From Chloroflexota bacterium (GTDB lineage Bacteria > Chloroflexota > Limnocylindria > Limnocylindrales > CSP1-4), in contig JAKOQS010000066.1 of NCBI GenBank assembly GCA_029778235.1, positions 18,286-82,285 of the forward strand: a stretch of 64,000 nucleotides of DNA, read 5' to 3'. This document shows positions 1 to 10,164 of the stretch, piece by piece. Every line of letters starts with the position of its first letter. Positions within the stretch are counted from its first letter, which is position 1. Both the position numbers and the translations under genes were made by a program. Below the pieces are notes generated by a model. That model was not told the DNA's origin, did not search any database, and saw only the letters and a list, made by a program, of their open reading frames with translations.

Positions 1-917
1 AGCCCCTCCGCCGCTCCCTGCGCCGCCAGCGCCGCGGCGACCCGGTCCGCCATCGCAGGATCGTCCACGAACGCGAGGATCGTGCTGCCGGCGCCCGACA
101 TGCACGCGCCGAGCGCGCCCGCCTCGCGGGCAGCCGCCACCAGGCGGGGGAGCTGCGGGAACACGGCAGCGCGGTACGGCTCGTGGATGCGGTCGACCGT
201 GAGCGCCGCGAGGAGGTCGCACCGACCGGCCGCGATCCCCGCCACGCCCAGGCCGACCGCGGCGATGTTGTGCACCGCGTCGCCGTGCGGGACCGCAGGC
301 GGCAGCGCCGCGCGCATCGCGGACGTGGCGAGCGGAAGCTCCGGGATGTACAGGACCGCGCGCAGCCGCGGCGGCACGTCGAGCCGGACGGCCTCGAGGC
401 GGGGCGCGCCATCCGCCCCGACCACCCACCCGGCGATCGTGAACCCGCCGAGCAGGGCCGGCGCCGCGTTGTCCGGGTGACCCTCGATCGAGGTCGCCAC
501 CTCGAGCATCTCCCGCGCCGGCATCGCGCTCCCGGCGAGCGTGTCGGCCGCCACGACCCCGGCGACGGTCGCCGCGGCGGATGACCCCAGGCCGCGCGAG
601 AGGGGGATGTCGTTCGTCATCCGGATCCGCCAGCCGATCGACGCGGCATCGGCGGAGCCCGCGCGTGCGAACGCGGCATCCAGGGCGCGCACGACCCGGT
701 TGGACCGGTCGGCCGGCAGCTCGCCCGCCCCCTCGCCCTCCACGAGCAGCTCGATGGCCGCTCCGGGCCGCGCGACCGCCTCGATCTCCACCCGGTTCGC
801 CAGGTCGAGGGCGAGGCCGAGGCAGTCGTACCCCGCACCCAGGTTCGCCGCCGTGGCCGGGACCTCCACGACGACCCGGCGGCCGTCGAGGTCCGCGGGG
901 CGGATCGGAACGCTCAC
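1..917 (-). CDS. thrB: Homoserine kinase (C-terminus cut by window edge)
   Basis: GHMP-family kinase that phosphorylates L-homoserine to O-phosphohomoserine, the step before threonine synthase. The frame reads in from a GTG at 917 whose GTGA overlaps the thrC stop. The N-terminus carries [16 protein letters not shown], the usual homoserine kinase opening, and further on [12 protein letters not shown], the ATP-binding GHMP loop. About 305 codons are inside the window with no stop, so the gene runs off the left edge close to its expected end (family about 300-310 residues). It is the last visible gene of hom-thrC-thrB and is probably translationally coupled to thrC. The ORF track misses it because it is open at the edge. 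Confidence 0.93.
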   Translation of the reverse strand, partial: MSVPIRPADLDGRRVVVEVPATAANLGAGYDCLGLALDLANRVEIEAVARPGAAIELLVEGEGAGELPADRSNRVVRALDAAFARAGSADAASIGWRIRMTNDIPLSRGLGSSAAATVAGVVAADTLAGSAMPAREMLEVATSIEGHPDNAAPALLGGFTIAGWVVGADGAPRLEAVRLDVPPRLRAVLYIPELPLATSAMRAALPPAVPHGDAVHNIAAVGLGVAGIAAGRCDLLAALTVDRIHEPYRAAVFPQLPRLVAAAREAGALGACMSGAGSTILAFVDDPAMADRVAAALAAQGAAEG

Positions 918-1987
918 CAGCCGAGTGCGGACATGACGGCCTCGGTCCGCGGGGCCGCATGGATGATCTCGGGGACGATCGTGCCCGCGGTGTCGGGGTC
1001 CTTGAGGCCGTGCCCGGTGAGCACGCACACGACCGCCGCGTCACGCTCCAGCCGGCCCTCGGCCACGAGCTTCCGCACCCCCGCGATGCTCGCCGCGGAC
1101 GACGGCTCGCAGAAGATCCCCTCCAGCCGGACCACGTCCCGGTACGCGGCGAGGATCTCCTCGTCGGTCACCGCCTCGATGAGACCGCCGGACTCGTCGC
1201 GGGCCGCCACCGCACGGTCCCACGACGCGGGGTTCCCGATCCGGATCGCCGTCGCGACCGTCTCCGGATGCTCCACGGGGTGGCCGAGGACGATCGGGGC
1301 CGCCCCGGCGGCCTGGAAGCCCATCATCCGCGGCAGCGAGCCGGCCAGCCCCGCCTCGCGGTACGCGCGGAAGCCCGCCCAGTAGGCGGTGATGTTGCCG
1401 GCGTTGCCGACCGGGATCGCGAGGACGTCCGGGGCATGCCCCAGGTCGTCGACGACCTCGAAGGCGGCGGTCTTCTGGCCCTCGATGCGGTACGGGTTGA
1501 CCGAGTTGACGAGCGTGACGGGGTGGAGGTCCTGCTCGGCGAGCTCGCGGACCACGCGGAGCGCCTCGTCGAAGTTCCCCTCGACCGCGACCACCCGGGC
1601 GCCGGCGACGAGCGCCTGCAGCAGCTTGCCCAGTGCGATCTTGCCCGCGGGCAGGAGGACGACGACCTCGAGGCCGGCCGCCGCCCCGTACGCCGCCGCC
1701 GATGCCGACGTGTTGCCGGTCGAGGCGCAGACGATCGACCGGGCGCCCTCCTCGAGCGCCTTCGCCACGGCGACCACCATCCCGCGATCCTTGAACGAGC
1801 CCGTCGGGTTCATCCCCTCGAACTTGAGGTAGAGCTCGTCGAGCCCGACCGACTCGGCGAGGCGGCACGTGCGAACGAGCGGCGTCGCGCCCTCGCCGAG
1901 CGAGATCCGGGGGGTCCGCTCGGTCAGCGGCAGGAACGAGGCGTACCGGTCGAGCAGCCGCGGCCGGCCGGGCCCGGCCCAGCTCAC
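914..1987 (-). CDS. thrC: Threonine synthase
   Basis: PLP enzyme converting O-phosphohomoserine to threonine. The 357-residue protein has the PLP-lysine motif GSFKDRGM near residue 60, the [15 protein letters not shown] phosphate/substrate loop and [11 protein letters not shown], all typical of the shorter ThrC class. The real start is the GTG at 1987, which overlaps the hom stop as GTGA; the 856-aa frame in the ORF track runs on antisense to hom and is not real upstream of this. The C-terminal region has [11 protein letters not shown] and [10 protein letters not shown], as in other ThrC proteins. Middle gene of the threonine operon. Confidence 0.96.
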   Translation of the reverse strand: MSWAGPGRPRLLDRYASFLPLTERTPRISLGEGATPLVRTCRLAESVGLDELYLKFEGMNPTGSFKDRGMVVAVAKALEEGARSIVCASTGNTSASAAAYGAAAGLEVVVLLPAGKIALGKLLQALVAGARVVAVEGNFDEALRVVRELAEQDLHPVTLVNSVNPYRIEGQKTAAFEVVDDLGHAPDVLAIPVGNAGNITAYWAGFRAYREAGLAGSLPRMMGFQAAGAAPIVLGHPVEHPETVATAIRIGNPASWDRAVAARDESGGLIEAVTDEEILAAYRDVVRLEGIFCEPSSAASIAGVRKLVAEGRLERDAAVVCVLTGHGLKDPDTAGTIVPEIIHAAPRTEAVMSALGW

Positions 1988-3255
1988 GCGAGGCCCTCGA
2001 CCGGGTAGAGGGCCGGGTCCGCGTCGTCGGGCAGGATCGCGGTGAGCTCGGAGCGGAACGCGTGCGCGGAGAGGGGCTCGCGGGAGACGATCGCCGGTCC
2101 GCCGGGGACGACCGCGAGCCAGCGACGGTCGGCGGCGAGCCAGGCGGCCTCGGCCGCGGCGGGGTCGGAGCGGACCGCCTCGGCCTCGGGGAGGCCCGCC
2201 CAGGTGCTGCCGGCGCCGCGGGCGATCGCGACGAGGTCCCCGAGGACGGCGGAGCTGGTGGCGTCGCCGCCGGCTCCCGGCCCGGCGAACGCGACGGTGC
2301 CGACCGGCGCGCCGTCCACCTCGATCCGGTTCAGGACGCCACGGGTCCGCCCGAGGGGCGAGTCGACCGGCACCGCGGTGGGCACCACGGCCGCCGCGAC
2401 CCGGCCATCGGCTCCCGGCCGCGCCGACGCGACGAGGCGGAGGACCAGGCCGTGCTCGGCGGCGCCGGCGACGTCGGAGCCGGTGACGCCGGTGATCCCC
2501 GGCCGGCCGGGCCCGCGGAGGCGCGGCGCCGTGCGGACCACGGCCTGCGGCGCGAGCCACCCGCCGAAGGCCAGTCGGGCCAGGATCACGACCTTGGACG
2601 CGGCATCGCCGCCCTCGACGTCTGCCGTGGGGTCGGCCTCCGCGTACCCGGCCGCCTGGGCGGTCCGCAGCACGTCGGCGTAGTCGCTCCCGTCCTCGGC
2701 CATCGCGGTGAGGATGAAGTTCGTGGTGCCGTTGACGATCCCGCGGACCTCCGTCACCCGGTTGGCGGCGAGGTCCGCCGCCAGCGGCCCGAGCACGGGG
2801 ATGCCGCCGCCGACCGCCGCCTCGAACCGCAGCGGGACGCCCTGACGCCGCGCGAGCGCCTCGAGCTCCGGGCCGTGCGCAGCGAGGAGCGCCTTGTTGG
2901 CGGTCACGACCGGCTTGCCGTTCTCGAGTGCAGCCCGGACGAGGCTCCGCGCCGGCTCCTGGCCCCCGATCAGCTCGACCACGACGTCCACGTCGGGCGC
3001 GGTCGCGAGGTGCTCCGCGGCGTCCGTCAGGAGGTCGCCCGGCACCCCGAGCGCGACCGCGCGCTCGGGATCCACGGTCGCCACGCCGGCGAGCGCCAGG
3101 TGCGGACCATGGGAGACGGCGAGCCGCTCCGCGCGCTCGAGGAACCCGCGGACCACGGCGGAGCCGACGGTACCGGCACCGAGCACGGCCACGCGAAGGA
3201 CGGAGCGGGCAGCGGCGCCGCCGAGCGCCGAGGCGGGGTCGAAGGGGGGCGTCAT
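1984..3255 (-). CDS. hom: Homoserine dehydrogenase
   Basis: NAD(P)-dependent reduction of aspartate semialdehyde to homoserine, the branch point to threonine and methionine. The 423-residue protein begins with the dinucleotide loop [12 protein letters not shown], then VTANKALL, the substrate motif [10 protein letters not shown] and the family signature [20 protein letters not shown], whose lysine is catalytic. After the catalytic domain there are only about 75 residues without an obvious ACT fold, so allosteric threonine inhibition cannot be assumed. First gene of hom-thrC-thrB. A TACCAT box lies 8 nt before the ATG and no Shine-Dalgarno is visible, so the mRNA may be leaderless. Confidence 0.96.
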   Translation of the reverse strand: MTPPFDPASALGGAAARSVLRVAVLGAGTVGSAVVRGFLERAERLAVSHGPHLALAGVATVDPERAVALGVPGDLLTDAAEHLATAPDVDVVVELIGGQEPARSLVRAALENGKPVVTANKALLAAHGPELEALARRQGVPLRFEAAVGGGIPVLGPLAADLAANRVTEVRGIVNGTTNFILTAMAEDGSDYADVLRTAQAAGYAEADPTADVEGGDAASKVVILARLAFGGWLAPQAVVRTAPRLRGPGRPGITGVTGSDVAGAAEHGLVLRLVASARPGADGRVAAAVVPTAVPVDSPLGRTRGVLNRIEVDGAPVGTVAFAGPGAGGDATSSAVLGDLVAIARGAGSTWAGLPEAEAVRSDPAAAEAAWLAADRRWLAVVPGGPAIVSREPLSAHAFRSELTAILPDDADPALYPVEGLA

Positions 3256-3263
3256 GGTCCCGC

Positions 3264-3269
3264 ATGGTA
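3264..3269 (-). promoter_or_regulatory. Candidate -10 box of hom operon
   Basis: TACCAT on the minus strand, 8 nt before the hom ATG. This spacing would place the transcript start 1-2 nt before the start codon. No good -35 is visible. Confidence 0.45.
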
Positions 3270-3344
3270 GCCGAGCGCCGGAGGCTCACGCGTCGCCATG
3301 TGGGCGCCCCGCACACGGGACCGCCTCCGGCATGGGGCCTCCGG

Positions 3345-3350
3345 TAGACT
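3345..3350 (+). promoter_or_regulatory. Candidate -10 box of trpS
   Basis: TAGACT 9 nt before the trpS ATG, in the 104-bp divergent hom/trpS gap. No T-box leader fits in the space, so trpS is not controlled that way here. It has the same box-to-ATG geometry as hom and dnaJ. Confidence 0.45.
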
Positions 3351-3359
3351 CCGTGGGCC

Positions 3360-4379
3360 ATGACCAGCCCCGCCCCCGCCTCCGCGACCGCCGGCACGAC
3401 GATCCCGTCCGCCCCTCGGATCTTCAGCGGGATCCAGCCGTCGGGCGCTCCGCACATCGGCAACGACCTGGGCGCGATCCGCAACTACGTGGCGCTCCAG
3501 GACCGGTACGAGGCGATCTACTGCATCGTCGACTACCACGCCCTCACGAGCACCCACGACCCGGACGTCCTCCGCCAGCGGACGCGGGAGATGTCGGCGG
3601 CCCTCCTGGCGCTCGGCCTGGACCCCGACCGGTGCACGCTGTTCGTCCAGTCGCACCGGCCCGAGGTCACCGAGCTCGCCTGGCTGTTCACGACCGTGAC
3701 GCCCGTCGCCTGGCTCCAGCGGACCCCGACGTACAAGGAGAAGCGGCAGAACCAGCCGGAGGACGTGAACCACGGCCTGCTCACGTACCCGGTCCTCCAG
3801 GCGGCCGACATCGTCCTCTACAAGGCCTCGCTCGTCCCGGTGGGCAAGGACCAGGCCGCCCACCTGGAGCTCAGCCGGGAGATCGTGCGCGCGTTCAACG
3901 CCCGCTACGGCGAGACGTTCCCCGAGCCGCAGGCCGTGCACACGGAGGCGCCGGTCGTCCTGGGCACCGACGGCGCCCGGAAGATGAGCAAGTCCCTGGG
4001 GAACACCATCGAGATCTTCGCCGAGCCGGACGTCGTCCGGCGCCAGGTCATGAGCATGGTCACGGACACCCAGCGGATCCTGCGGAGCGATCCGGGCCGT
4101 CCGGAGGTCTGCAACGTCTGCCGCCTCCACCGGTTCTTCGGCGACGACTACGAGGAGATCTGGGACGGCGAACGCACGGCACGCACCGGTTGCGTGGACA
4201 CCAAGAAGCTGCTGGCCGAGCGGATCATCGCCCGGTACGCCGAGCCCCGCGAGCGCTACCTCGAGCTCATGGCCGACCCGGGACGGGTCGAGAGGATCCT
4301 GGAGGAGGGGGCGGAGCGGATCCGCCCGATCGCCCGGGCGACCATCGACGAGGTCCATGCGCGCATGGGCCTCCGCTGA
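3360..4379 (+). CDS. trpS: Tryptophanyl-tRNA synthetase
   Basis: Class I aminoacyl-tRNA synthetase charging tRNA-Trp in the cytoplasm. The 339-residue protein has [13 protein letters not shown] (HIGH-like motif near residue 35) and KMSKSLGN (KMSKS loop near residue 205), with the family's [15 protein letters not shown] between them. A CNVC...H stretch near residue 245 could be a small metal site, as seen in some TrpRS. Start is ATG 3360 with no Shine-Dalgarno, just after a TAGACT box, consistent with a leaderless message. Followed after about 80 bp by the permease gene. Confidence 0.97.
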   Translation: MTSPAPASATAGTTIPSAPRIFSGIQPSGAPHIGNDLGAIRNYVALQDRYEAIYCIVDYHALTSTHDPDVLRQRTREMSAALLALGLDPDRCTLFVQSHRPEVTELAWLFTTVTPVAWLQRTPTYKEKRQNQPEDVNHGLLTYPVLQAADIVLYKASLVPVGKDQAAHLELSREIVRAFNARYGETFPEPQAVHTEAPVVLGTDGARKMSKSLGNTIEIFAEPDVVRRQVMSMVTDTQRILRSDPGRPEVCNVCRLHRFFGDDYEEIWDGERTARTGCVDTKKLLAERIIARYAEPRERYLELMADPGRVERILEEGAERIRPIARATIDEVHARMGLR

Positions 4380-4457
4380 CGCGCCGGACGGTGTGCGCCG
4401 GCGGGTAGGATGTCGGCGGAGGCCGGCGCCGCGCCGGCCGAGGGAGGAGGCTCCCGC

Positions 4458-5717
4458 GTGAACGAGGACGGCCCTGCGCCCGCCGACGGCGGGGTGATGG
4501 CGCGCCACCCGCGCCTGGTCTACACGATCCTCGTCCTCGCGGTCGTCGCGCTCGCCCTCTACGTCTCGACCTACGCCGCCGCGTTCTTCTTCGGCTTCGG
4601 CGACGTCATCCTCATCTTCTTCCTCGCGTGGCTGATCGCGTTCATGGTGACGCCGATCGCGAACATCCTCGCCCGGTACGTCCCGCTGGTGAACCGGGCG
4701 ATCGCGGTCGTCGTCGTCTACGTCGTGCTCGTGGGGGTCGTCGCGTTCACCGTGGTCTACCTCGCGGCCGTCCTCGCGTCGTCCGTCTCGTCGTTCCTGG
4801 ACAACCTGCCCCAGTACCAGCAAGACCTGCCGGCCATCCTCGCCCCGCTGCAGGAGCGGCTCGCGTCGGTCGGCCTGAACGTGGACCTCGTCGCGCTGGC
4901 GAACGGCGTCGTGGACTGGTTCCGCCAGAACGCGACCGAGATCCTCAACGTGATCCAGTCGGTGGCCGTCGCGAGCATCGGCATCGCGGGCAACGCGATC
5001 ATCGTGTTCTTCCTCTCGATCTACATCGCGGTGGACCGCGACCGGATCGTCTCCTTCCTCTACCGCCTGGTCCCTCCGCGCTTCGGCGAGGAGGCGCGCC
5101 TCTTCCAGACGAGCGTCGGCAAGTCGTTCGGCGGGTTCATCCGGAGCCAGGTGACGCAGGGCGTGATCTTCGCCGTCCTGGCGGCGGCGACCAGCCTCCT
5201 GCTCGGCCTCCCGTTCACCGCGCTGACGGCGAGCCTCTCCGGCCTCCTTCAGGCGATCCCGTTCTTCGGTCCGTTCATCTCGTGGGCACCGCCGGTCATC
5301 GTCGCCGTCTTCACCAAGCCCGAAGCGATCCTGCCCGCGCTGGTGATCATGGGCGTCGGCTGGTTCCTGACGATGAACGTGATCCAGCCGCGCCTGATGG
5401 CGGGAGCGCTCTCGATCCACCCGATCGTGGTCCTCGGCTCCGTGATCGTCGGGAGCAAGGTCGCCGGCATCGCCGGGGCGGTCTTCGCGATCCCGATCGC
5501 CGCGGTTGCGAGCGCCTTCTTCTTCTTCTACCTGCAGCGGACCGAGCGCGGCCGCAGCGTGAGCGAGCGTGCAGCGGCGCGGGTCTCGGCGCGCGAGGGG
5601 CGCCGCGTGCGCGCACCCAGGCCGCCCGACGCGCACGAGCCCTCCCCGAGTGCCGAGGACGCCGAGGGTCCGGATGGCGCGGATGCCGCTGCCGACGGCC
5701 TGCCGGAGCGCGCGTGA
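4458..5717 (+). CDS. AI-2E/PerM family membrane permease
   Basis: Polytopic membrane protein of the AI-2E transporter (PerM/TqsA-like) family; substrate unknown. Hydrophobic segments start near LVYTILVLAVVALAL and continue through the protein, with the family-typical VGKSFGGFIRSQVTQG and the P-rich QAIPFFGPFISWAPP segment. The C-terminal 60 residues are charged and low-complexity. I chose GTG 4458 because GGGAGGAGG lies 7 nt upstream. The ATG at 4410 overlaps a TAGGAT promoter-like box (4406-4411) that could drive this gene separately from trpS. Its stop overlaps the surE start as GTGA. Confidence 0.85.
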   Translation: MNEDGPAPADGGVMARHPRLVYTILVLAVVALALYVSTYAAAFFFGFGDVILIFFLAWLIAFMVTPIANILARYVPLVNRAIAVVVVYVVLVGVVAFTVVYLAAVLASSVSSFLDNLPQYQQDLPAILAPLQERLASVGLNVDLVALANGVVDWFRQNATEILNVIQSVAVASIGIAGNAIIVFFLSIYIAVDRDRIVSFLYRLVPPRFGEEARLFQTSVGKSFGGFIRSQVTQGVIFAVLAAATSLLLGLPFTALTASLSGLLQAIPFFGPFISWAPPVIVAVFTKPEAILPALVIMGVGWFLTMNVIQPRLMAGALSIHPIVVLGSVIVGSKVAGIAGAVFAIPIAAVASAFFFFYLQRTERGRSVSERAAARVSAREGRRVRAPRPPDAHEPSPSAEDAEGPDGADAAADGLPERA

Positions 5718-6694
5718 CGAGCCGCCCTGCCCCCGGTCCCGAGGATCCGACCGTCCTCGCGGTCCGCGCCGAGGGCGCATCCGCCGAGGGCGGCCGGCCG
5801 GAGGCGCCGACGCTGCGCTCGGCTGCGCGCGCCCGGTCCGAGCGCCCGCGGCCGGTGGACGCCTCGCGCGCCCGGCGCGGCGTGGCGCGGCCGCTCGCCG
5901 AGTGGGCGACGCCGCCGCGCATCCTCGTGACCAACGACGACGGCATCGACTCGCGGGGCCTCGCGGCGCTCGCGCGTGCGCTCGACGCCCTCGGCGACGT
6001 CTACGTCATCGCACCGGAGACGAACCAGAGCACGGTGGGCCACCTCAAGACGATGCTGCGGCCGCTGCGCATCCGCGAGCGCCGCCTCGCAGACGGGCGC
6101 CGCGGCTGGGCGATCGACGGGTCGCCGACGGACGCCGTGAGCGCGGCCTTCCTCGGCTACTTCGGCCACGGCTTCGACCTCGTGGCGTCCGGCGTGAACT
6201 ACGGCAACAACCTCGGCGACGACATGACCTACTCCGGGACGGTGAGCGCCGCGATGGAGGCCGTCATCAACGGGTGCCCGGCGTTCGCCATCAGCCAGGC
6301 GCTCAATGGGGACGTCGACTTCGACCTCGCCGAGCGCGCCGCCGTGGTCGTCGCGCGGGGGATCCTCGAGCGCGGCCTGGACGACGGCGAGCTGCTCAAC
6401 GTGAACGTCCCGTCGGTCCCCGTCGAGGCGTGCGGCGGGATCGAGATCACCCGGCTGGGCCAGCGTGTCTACCAGGACGAGCTCGTCGAGCGGATCGACC
6501 CCCGCGGGCTCCCCTACTACTGGATCGGCGGCCAGCCGCCGACCGGCGTCGCGGCGCGCGGGACCGACTTCAGCGCCGTGGAGGCCGGCCGGATCAGCGT
6601 GACGCCGATCCACCTCGACCTGACGGCTCGCGGCCTGCTGCGGCGCCTGCGGGAGTGGGACCTGGACCTCGCGGGCGGCCGCGCCGACGGCTGA
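5714..6694 (+). CDS. surE: 5'/3'-nucleotidase SurE with N-terminal extension
   Basis: Metal-dependent nucleoside monophosphatase. The catalytic domain starts around residue 70 with RILVTNDDGIDSRGL, where the two aspartates bind metal, followed by VIAPETNQS, the SGVNYGNNLGDDMTYSGTV loop and LNVNVPS. The GTG start at 5714 overlaps the permease stop (GTGA), giving 326 residues with about 65 extra, low-complexity N-terminal residues rich in Ala, Arg and Pro. Without those it has the usual SurE length of about 260. A later start is possible but none has a clear Shine-Dalgarno. Convergent with the oxidoreductase genes downstream; the 90-bp GC-rich gap has only a weak hairpin. Confidence 0.93.
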   Translation: MTSRPAPGPEDPTVLAVRAEGASAEGGRPEAPTLRSAARARSERPRPVDASRARRGVARPLAEWATPPRILVTNDDGIDSRGLAALARALDALGDVYVIAPETNQSTVGHLKTMLRPLRIRERRLADGRRGWAIDGSPTDAVSAAFLGYFGHGFDLVASGVNYGNNLGDDMTYSGTVSAAMEAVINGCPAFAISQALNGDVDFDLAERAAVVVARGILERGLDDGELLNVNVPSVPVEACGGIEITRLGQRVYQDELVERIDPRGLPYYWIGGQPPTGVAARGTDFSAVEAGRISVTPIHLDLTARGLLRRLREWDLDLAGGRADG

Positions 6695-6784
6695 GGCGGC
6701 GGCCGGCCCCAGGGCAGCGCCCGCCCGAGGCGCCCGGCCCCTGGGCGGTGGCGCCGACGGCCAGGCGCCCGGCCCCGGGCGGCC

Positions 6785-8401
6785 TCAGCGACGCTTCTTC
6801 CGGTCCGCGACGATCTCGCGTGCGGCGTTGCGGCCCGGGACGCCCGTCACGCCGCCGCCCGGATGGGCGCCGGCGCCGCACAGGTAGAGTCCCGCGACCG
6901 GGTACCGATACCGCGCAAGCCCGAGCATGGGACGCCACGCGAACCACTGGTCCAGCCCCGGCTCGCCGTGGTACGGGTGCCCGCCGGCGACGCCGAGCTC
7001 CCGCTCGATGTCACCCGGGGTGAGCACCTGCCGCGCGGTGACGAGGCCGGAGATCCCCGGCGCCACCGACTCCAGCCTCGCCACGACGGCATCGCCCACG
7101 GCCTTCCGCGCCGCGTCGTCCCAGCGCCCTGCGCGGAGCGTGTACGGCGTCCACTGGGCGATCACGCTCATCACGTGTCGTCCCTGCGGCGCGAGGGACC
7201 GGTCCACGAGGGATGGGATCGTCGCCTCGAGCACGAGCTCGTCGGAGACGCGGCCGTACTTGCTCGCGTCGAAGGCGCGCTCGACTGCGTCGATGCCCTC
7301 GGCGAGCACGATCCTGCCGCGGAGGCGCTTGGCGCCGTCCTCTCCGGAGCCGGCGGCAGGAAAGACGGGGAGGGCGGTGAGGGCCAGGTTGACCTTGGTG
7401 ACGGATCCGGGTGTCCGGATGTTGCCGGCGCGCCAGCGGAGGGTCGGGCCGGCGGTCATGGGATCGAGAAGCGAGAGGACGGTGGTCTTCGGGTCGATCG
7501 CGCTGGCGACAACGGGTGCGTCGATCTCCTCGCCCGAGGCGAGCGCGACCCCCGTGGCACGGTCGCCGACCGTCCGGATCGCCACGACCTCCGCGTTCGT
7601 GCGCACCTCCGCACCGGCAGCGCGCGCGGCCGCGACGAGCGCCTCTGCGAGCGCACCCGGGCCACCGCGCGCGATGACGGTCTCGCCCGCCGCGCCGCCG
7701 TCGTTGCCCGCCGAGTCGGCGAGCAGCACCTGGGTCGTGCCGCCGGACCATGGGCCCATCGTCGTGAAGCGGACACCGCGCCAGGCGACGACCGCCCGCA
7801 GGGCGTCGGTCTCGAACGCCTCGGCGACGAAGTCGGCGACCGCCATCGGCAGGTACCGGAGCAGCGCCTGGGCATCCTTGCGGTCGAGGCCGCGGAACGC
7901 GCGACCCAGCAGGAGCCCGCGGAGGGCATCCGAGACCGTGGGGCTCGACGGATCGGGCGGCGTCGTGTCGCCGATCTCGCCGAGGAAGCGGGCCAGTGCC
8001 CGCACGCGCCGGTCGAAGTCAACGTAGGCGTCGGCGTCCGCGGGGGACCACGCCCGGAGCTCGTTCGCGGTCCGCGCGGGATCGGACCAGAGGGTGATCG
8101 CCCGGCCGTCGGGGCGCGGGGCGAAGACCCGCACCTCGGGCGCGACGAGGCCGAGGCCGGCGTCGTAGAGGCCGAGGTCCCTGGCCACGGTGGGCCGGAG
8201 CCTGCCGACAGTGTGGAAGAAGGAGGGGGCGTAGGTCCCGTCGGCGATCTCCACCGTCCCGACGAGGCCCCCGGCGCGGTCCCGCCGCTCGAGGACCAGG
8301 GTCCGGACGCCCGCCTTCGCGAGGTACGCCGCGGTGACGAGTCCGTTGTGCCCGGCGCCGATGACGATCGCGTCCCAGCCTTCACGCACAGCCATCGTCA
8401 C
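6785..8401 (-). CDS. CrtI/PYROXD2-like FAD oxidoreductase (paralog 2)
   Basis: Flavin-dependent amine-oxidase/phytoene-desaturase-like enzyme of 538 residues. The N-terminal Rossmann motif VIGAGHNGLVTAAYLAKAG binds FAD, and the C-terminal LYLCGAGAHPGGGVTGVPG is the second FAD-contact region typical of CrtI-like proteins. No carotenoid synthesis gene (crtB, crtE) is nearby, so a role in carotenoid formation is not supported; PYROXD2-like proteins have no settled substrate. The GTG start (8401) overlaps the stop of the paralog upstream as GTGA, so the two are co-translated. Confidence 0.85.
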   Translation of the reverse strand: MTMAVREGWDAIVIGAGHNGLVTAAYLAKAGVRTLVLERRDRAGGLVGTVEIADGTYAPSFFHTVGRLRPTVARDLGLYDAGLGLVAPEVRVFAPRPDGRAITLWSDPARTANELRAWSPADADAYVDFDRRVRALARFLGEIGDTTPPDPSSPTVSDALRGLLLGRAFRGLDRKDAQALLRYLPMAVADFVAEAFETDALRAVVAWRGVRFTTMGPWSGGTTQVLLADSAGNDGGAAGETVIARGGPGALAEALVAAARAAGAEVRTNAEVVAIRTVGDRATGVALASGEEIDAPVVASAIDPKTTVLSLLDPMTAGPTLRWRAGNIRTPGSVTKVNLALTALPVFPAAGSGEDGAKRLRGRIVLAEGIDAVERAFDASKYGRVSDELVLEATIPSLVDRSLAPQGRHVMSVIAQWTPYTLRAGRWDDAARKAVGDAVVARLESVAPGISGLVTARQVLTPGDIERELGVAGGHPYHGEPGLDQWFAWRPMLGLARYRYPVAGLYLCGAGAHPGGGVTGVPGRNAAREIVADRKKRR

Positions 8402-9987
8402 GCCGCCTTCTGCTTGCGGGAGCGGAGGATCTCCAGGGCGGCGAGTCGCCCGTTGGCCGCCATGATCCCGCCGCCGGGATGGGTGGACGAGCCGGCCATC
8501 CAGTAGTCGCGGATCGGGGTCCGGTAGCGCGCCCAGCCGGGGACGGGGCGGCTGAAGAAGAGCTGCTCGAGACTCAGCTCGCCGTGGAAGATGTTGCCCT
8601 CGGTGAGGCCGTAGGTCCGCTCCATGTCGAGCGGCGTCACGACCTGGCGGCCCACGATGATGTCGCGGATGTTCGGCGCGACGGTGGCGATCGCGTCGAT
8701 CACCGCGTCGCCGAAGGCCTCGCGCTGGTCGTCCCAGGTGCCCTCCGCCAGGTGGTACGGCGCGTACTGGACGAAGCAGCTCATGACGTGCTTGCCGGGC
8801 GGCGCCATCTGGGGGTCCACCAGGGTCGGGATGATCATGTCGATGTAGGGCTTCCCGCTGAAGCGTCCGTACTTCGCGTCGTCGTACGCCTGCTCCATGT
8901 AGTCGATCGACGGCGACATGCTGATCGCGCCGCGGAGGTGCTCGCCGTACCCCGGCAGCGCGGAGAAGTCGGGCAGCGCGTCGAGCGCGAGGTTCACCTT
9001 GCCCGAGCTGCCGCGGAACTTGAACGACTTCACCTCGGCGACCAGGTCGGACGGGAGCTGGCGTTCATCGAGCAGCTGCAGGAACGTGCGCCGGACGTCC
9101 ACCGCCGAGACCACCGTCCCGGCCGCGATCTCCTCGCCGGACTCCAGGACCACGCCCGTCGCCCGGTCGCCGGTGGTCAGCACCTGCGCGACCGGCGCAT
9201 CGGTCCGGATCTCCACCCCGTAGGACAGTGCGGCGCTCGCGATCGCGTCGGCGACGCCGCCGGTCCCGCCCTTGGGGATGCCCCATGCGCGGAACGCCCC
9301 GTCGATCTCGCCCATGTAGTGGTGGAGGAGGACGTAGGCCGTGCCGGGCGACTTCACGCCCAGGAAGGTCCCGATGATGCCCGAGGCGGACATCGTCGCC
9401 TTGAGCGGCTGCGTCTCGAACCACTGGTCCAGGAAGTCCGACGCGCTCATCGTCATGAGGCCGACGAACGCCTGCTGCTGCGCGCGCGGCAGCCGGCCGA
9501 AGTCGCGCAGGAGGGACGCCACGGGCGGCCAGCCGCGCGGGTCGAGGGAGGTCGGGTCCGGCGGGACGATCCCCAGGATCGGCTTGATGAACCGGGCCAT
9601 CTCGGCCATCAGCCGGCCGTACTCCTCGTACGCGTCGGCGTCGTTCTTCGACCAGCGGCGGATCTCGCGCATGGTCCAAGCGTGGTCGTCGCGCCGCCAG
9701 AGGTAGTCGTCGGGGAGGGGCGTGAAGGTCCCGTCCAGCGGGAGGATCTCCAGGCCGTGCCTCGGGAGCTCGAGCTCGCGGATGATCTCCGGGCGAAGCA
9801 GGCTGACCACGTACGACAGGACGCTGAAGCGGAACCCGGGGACGATCTCCTCCGTGGTGGTGGCGCCGCCGGTCTTGTGGCGCCGCTCCAGGACGAGGAC
9901 CGACCACCCGGCCCGGGCGAGGTACGCGGCGGTCGTGAGGCCGTTGTGGCCCCCGCCGATGATGACGGCGTCGTAGCGCTTGGCCAC
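8398..9987 (-). CDS. CrtI/PYROXD2-like FAD oxidoreductase (paralog 1)
   Basis: 529-residue paralog of the following gene. It opens with AVIIGGGHNGLTTAAYLARAG (FAD loop) and ends with YWMAGSSTHPGGGIMAANG, the matching C-terminal flavin region. The start is GTG 9987, supported by GGAGG 5 nt upstream; the ORF-track start at 10908 is an antisense run-on and the ATG at 10026 has its GAGG too close. The tandem pair may form a heterodimer or act in sequence on one substrate; this is inference. It is divergent from a GcvT-like gene across a 177-bp gap, suggesting shared control with one-carbon or amine metabolism. Confidence 0.85.
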   Translation of the reverse strand: MAKRYDAVIIGGGHNGLTTAAYLARAGWSVLVLERRHKTGGATTTEEIVPGFRFSVLSYVVSLLRPEIIRELELPRHGLEILPLDGTFTPLPDDYLWRRDDHAWTMREIRRWSKNDADAYEEYGRLMAEMARFIKPILGIVPPDPTSLDPRGWPPVASLLRDFGRLPRAQQQAFVGLMTMSASDFLDQWFETQPLKATMSASGIIGTFLGVKSPGTAYVLLHHYMGEIDGAFRAWGIPKGGTGGVADAIASAALSYGVEIRTDAPVAQVLTTGDRATGVVLESGEEIAAGTVVSAVDVRRTFLQLLDERQLPSDLVAEVKSFKFRGSSGKVNLALDALPDFSALPGYGEHLRGAISMSPSIDYMEQAYDDAKYGRFSGKPYIDMIIPTLVDPQMAPPGKHVMSCFVQYAPYHLAEGTWDDQREAFGDAVIDAIATVAPNIRDIIVGRQVVTPLDMERTYGLTEGNIFHGELSLEQLFFSRPVPGWARYRTPIRDYWMAGSSTHPGGGIMAANGRLAALEILRSRKQKAA

Positions 9988-10068
9988 GGGTGCCTCCGGT
10001 GCGCGATGGGGGGTCGGGTCGGGCATCCTCGTCGCGGGGACGCGGACACGCTGCAGGCCGGCATCCGG

Positions 10069-10093
10069 CCTGCATACGATTCCTGCATACTCT
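10069..10093. promoter_or_regulatory. Direct repeats with TACGAT/TACTCT boxes in divergent promoter
   Basis: CCTGCATAC occurs at 10069-10077 and 10082-10090, 13 nt apart, and overlaps two possible -10 boxes (TACGAT, TACTCT) facing the GcvT-like gene. This is the only AT-containing stretch in the gap between the divergent FAD enzyme and GcvT-like genes, so it is the likely promoter and possibly an operator. Confidence 0.4.
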
Positions 10094-10164
10094 AGCGGCT
10101 GGCCGGCCCGACGGGGTCCCGGCGATGCGCCCCCTCGATCCCACCCGCACCCGGAGGTCCACCC

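Noticed and set aside
3256-3359. T-box leader for trpS
   Set aside because: The gap is only 104 bp and the candidate promoter is 10 nt from the ATG; no T-box sequence or specifier loop is present.
6695-6784. Terminator between surE and the FAD oxidoreductase gene
   Set aside because: Only a weak CCCAGGG/CCCTGGG pairing with a long loop; not convincing.
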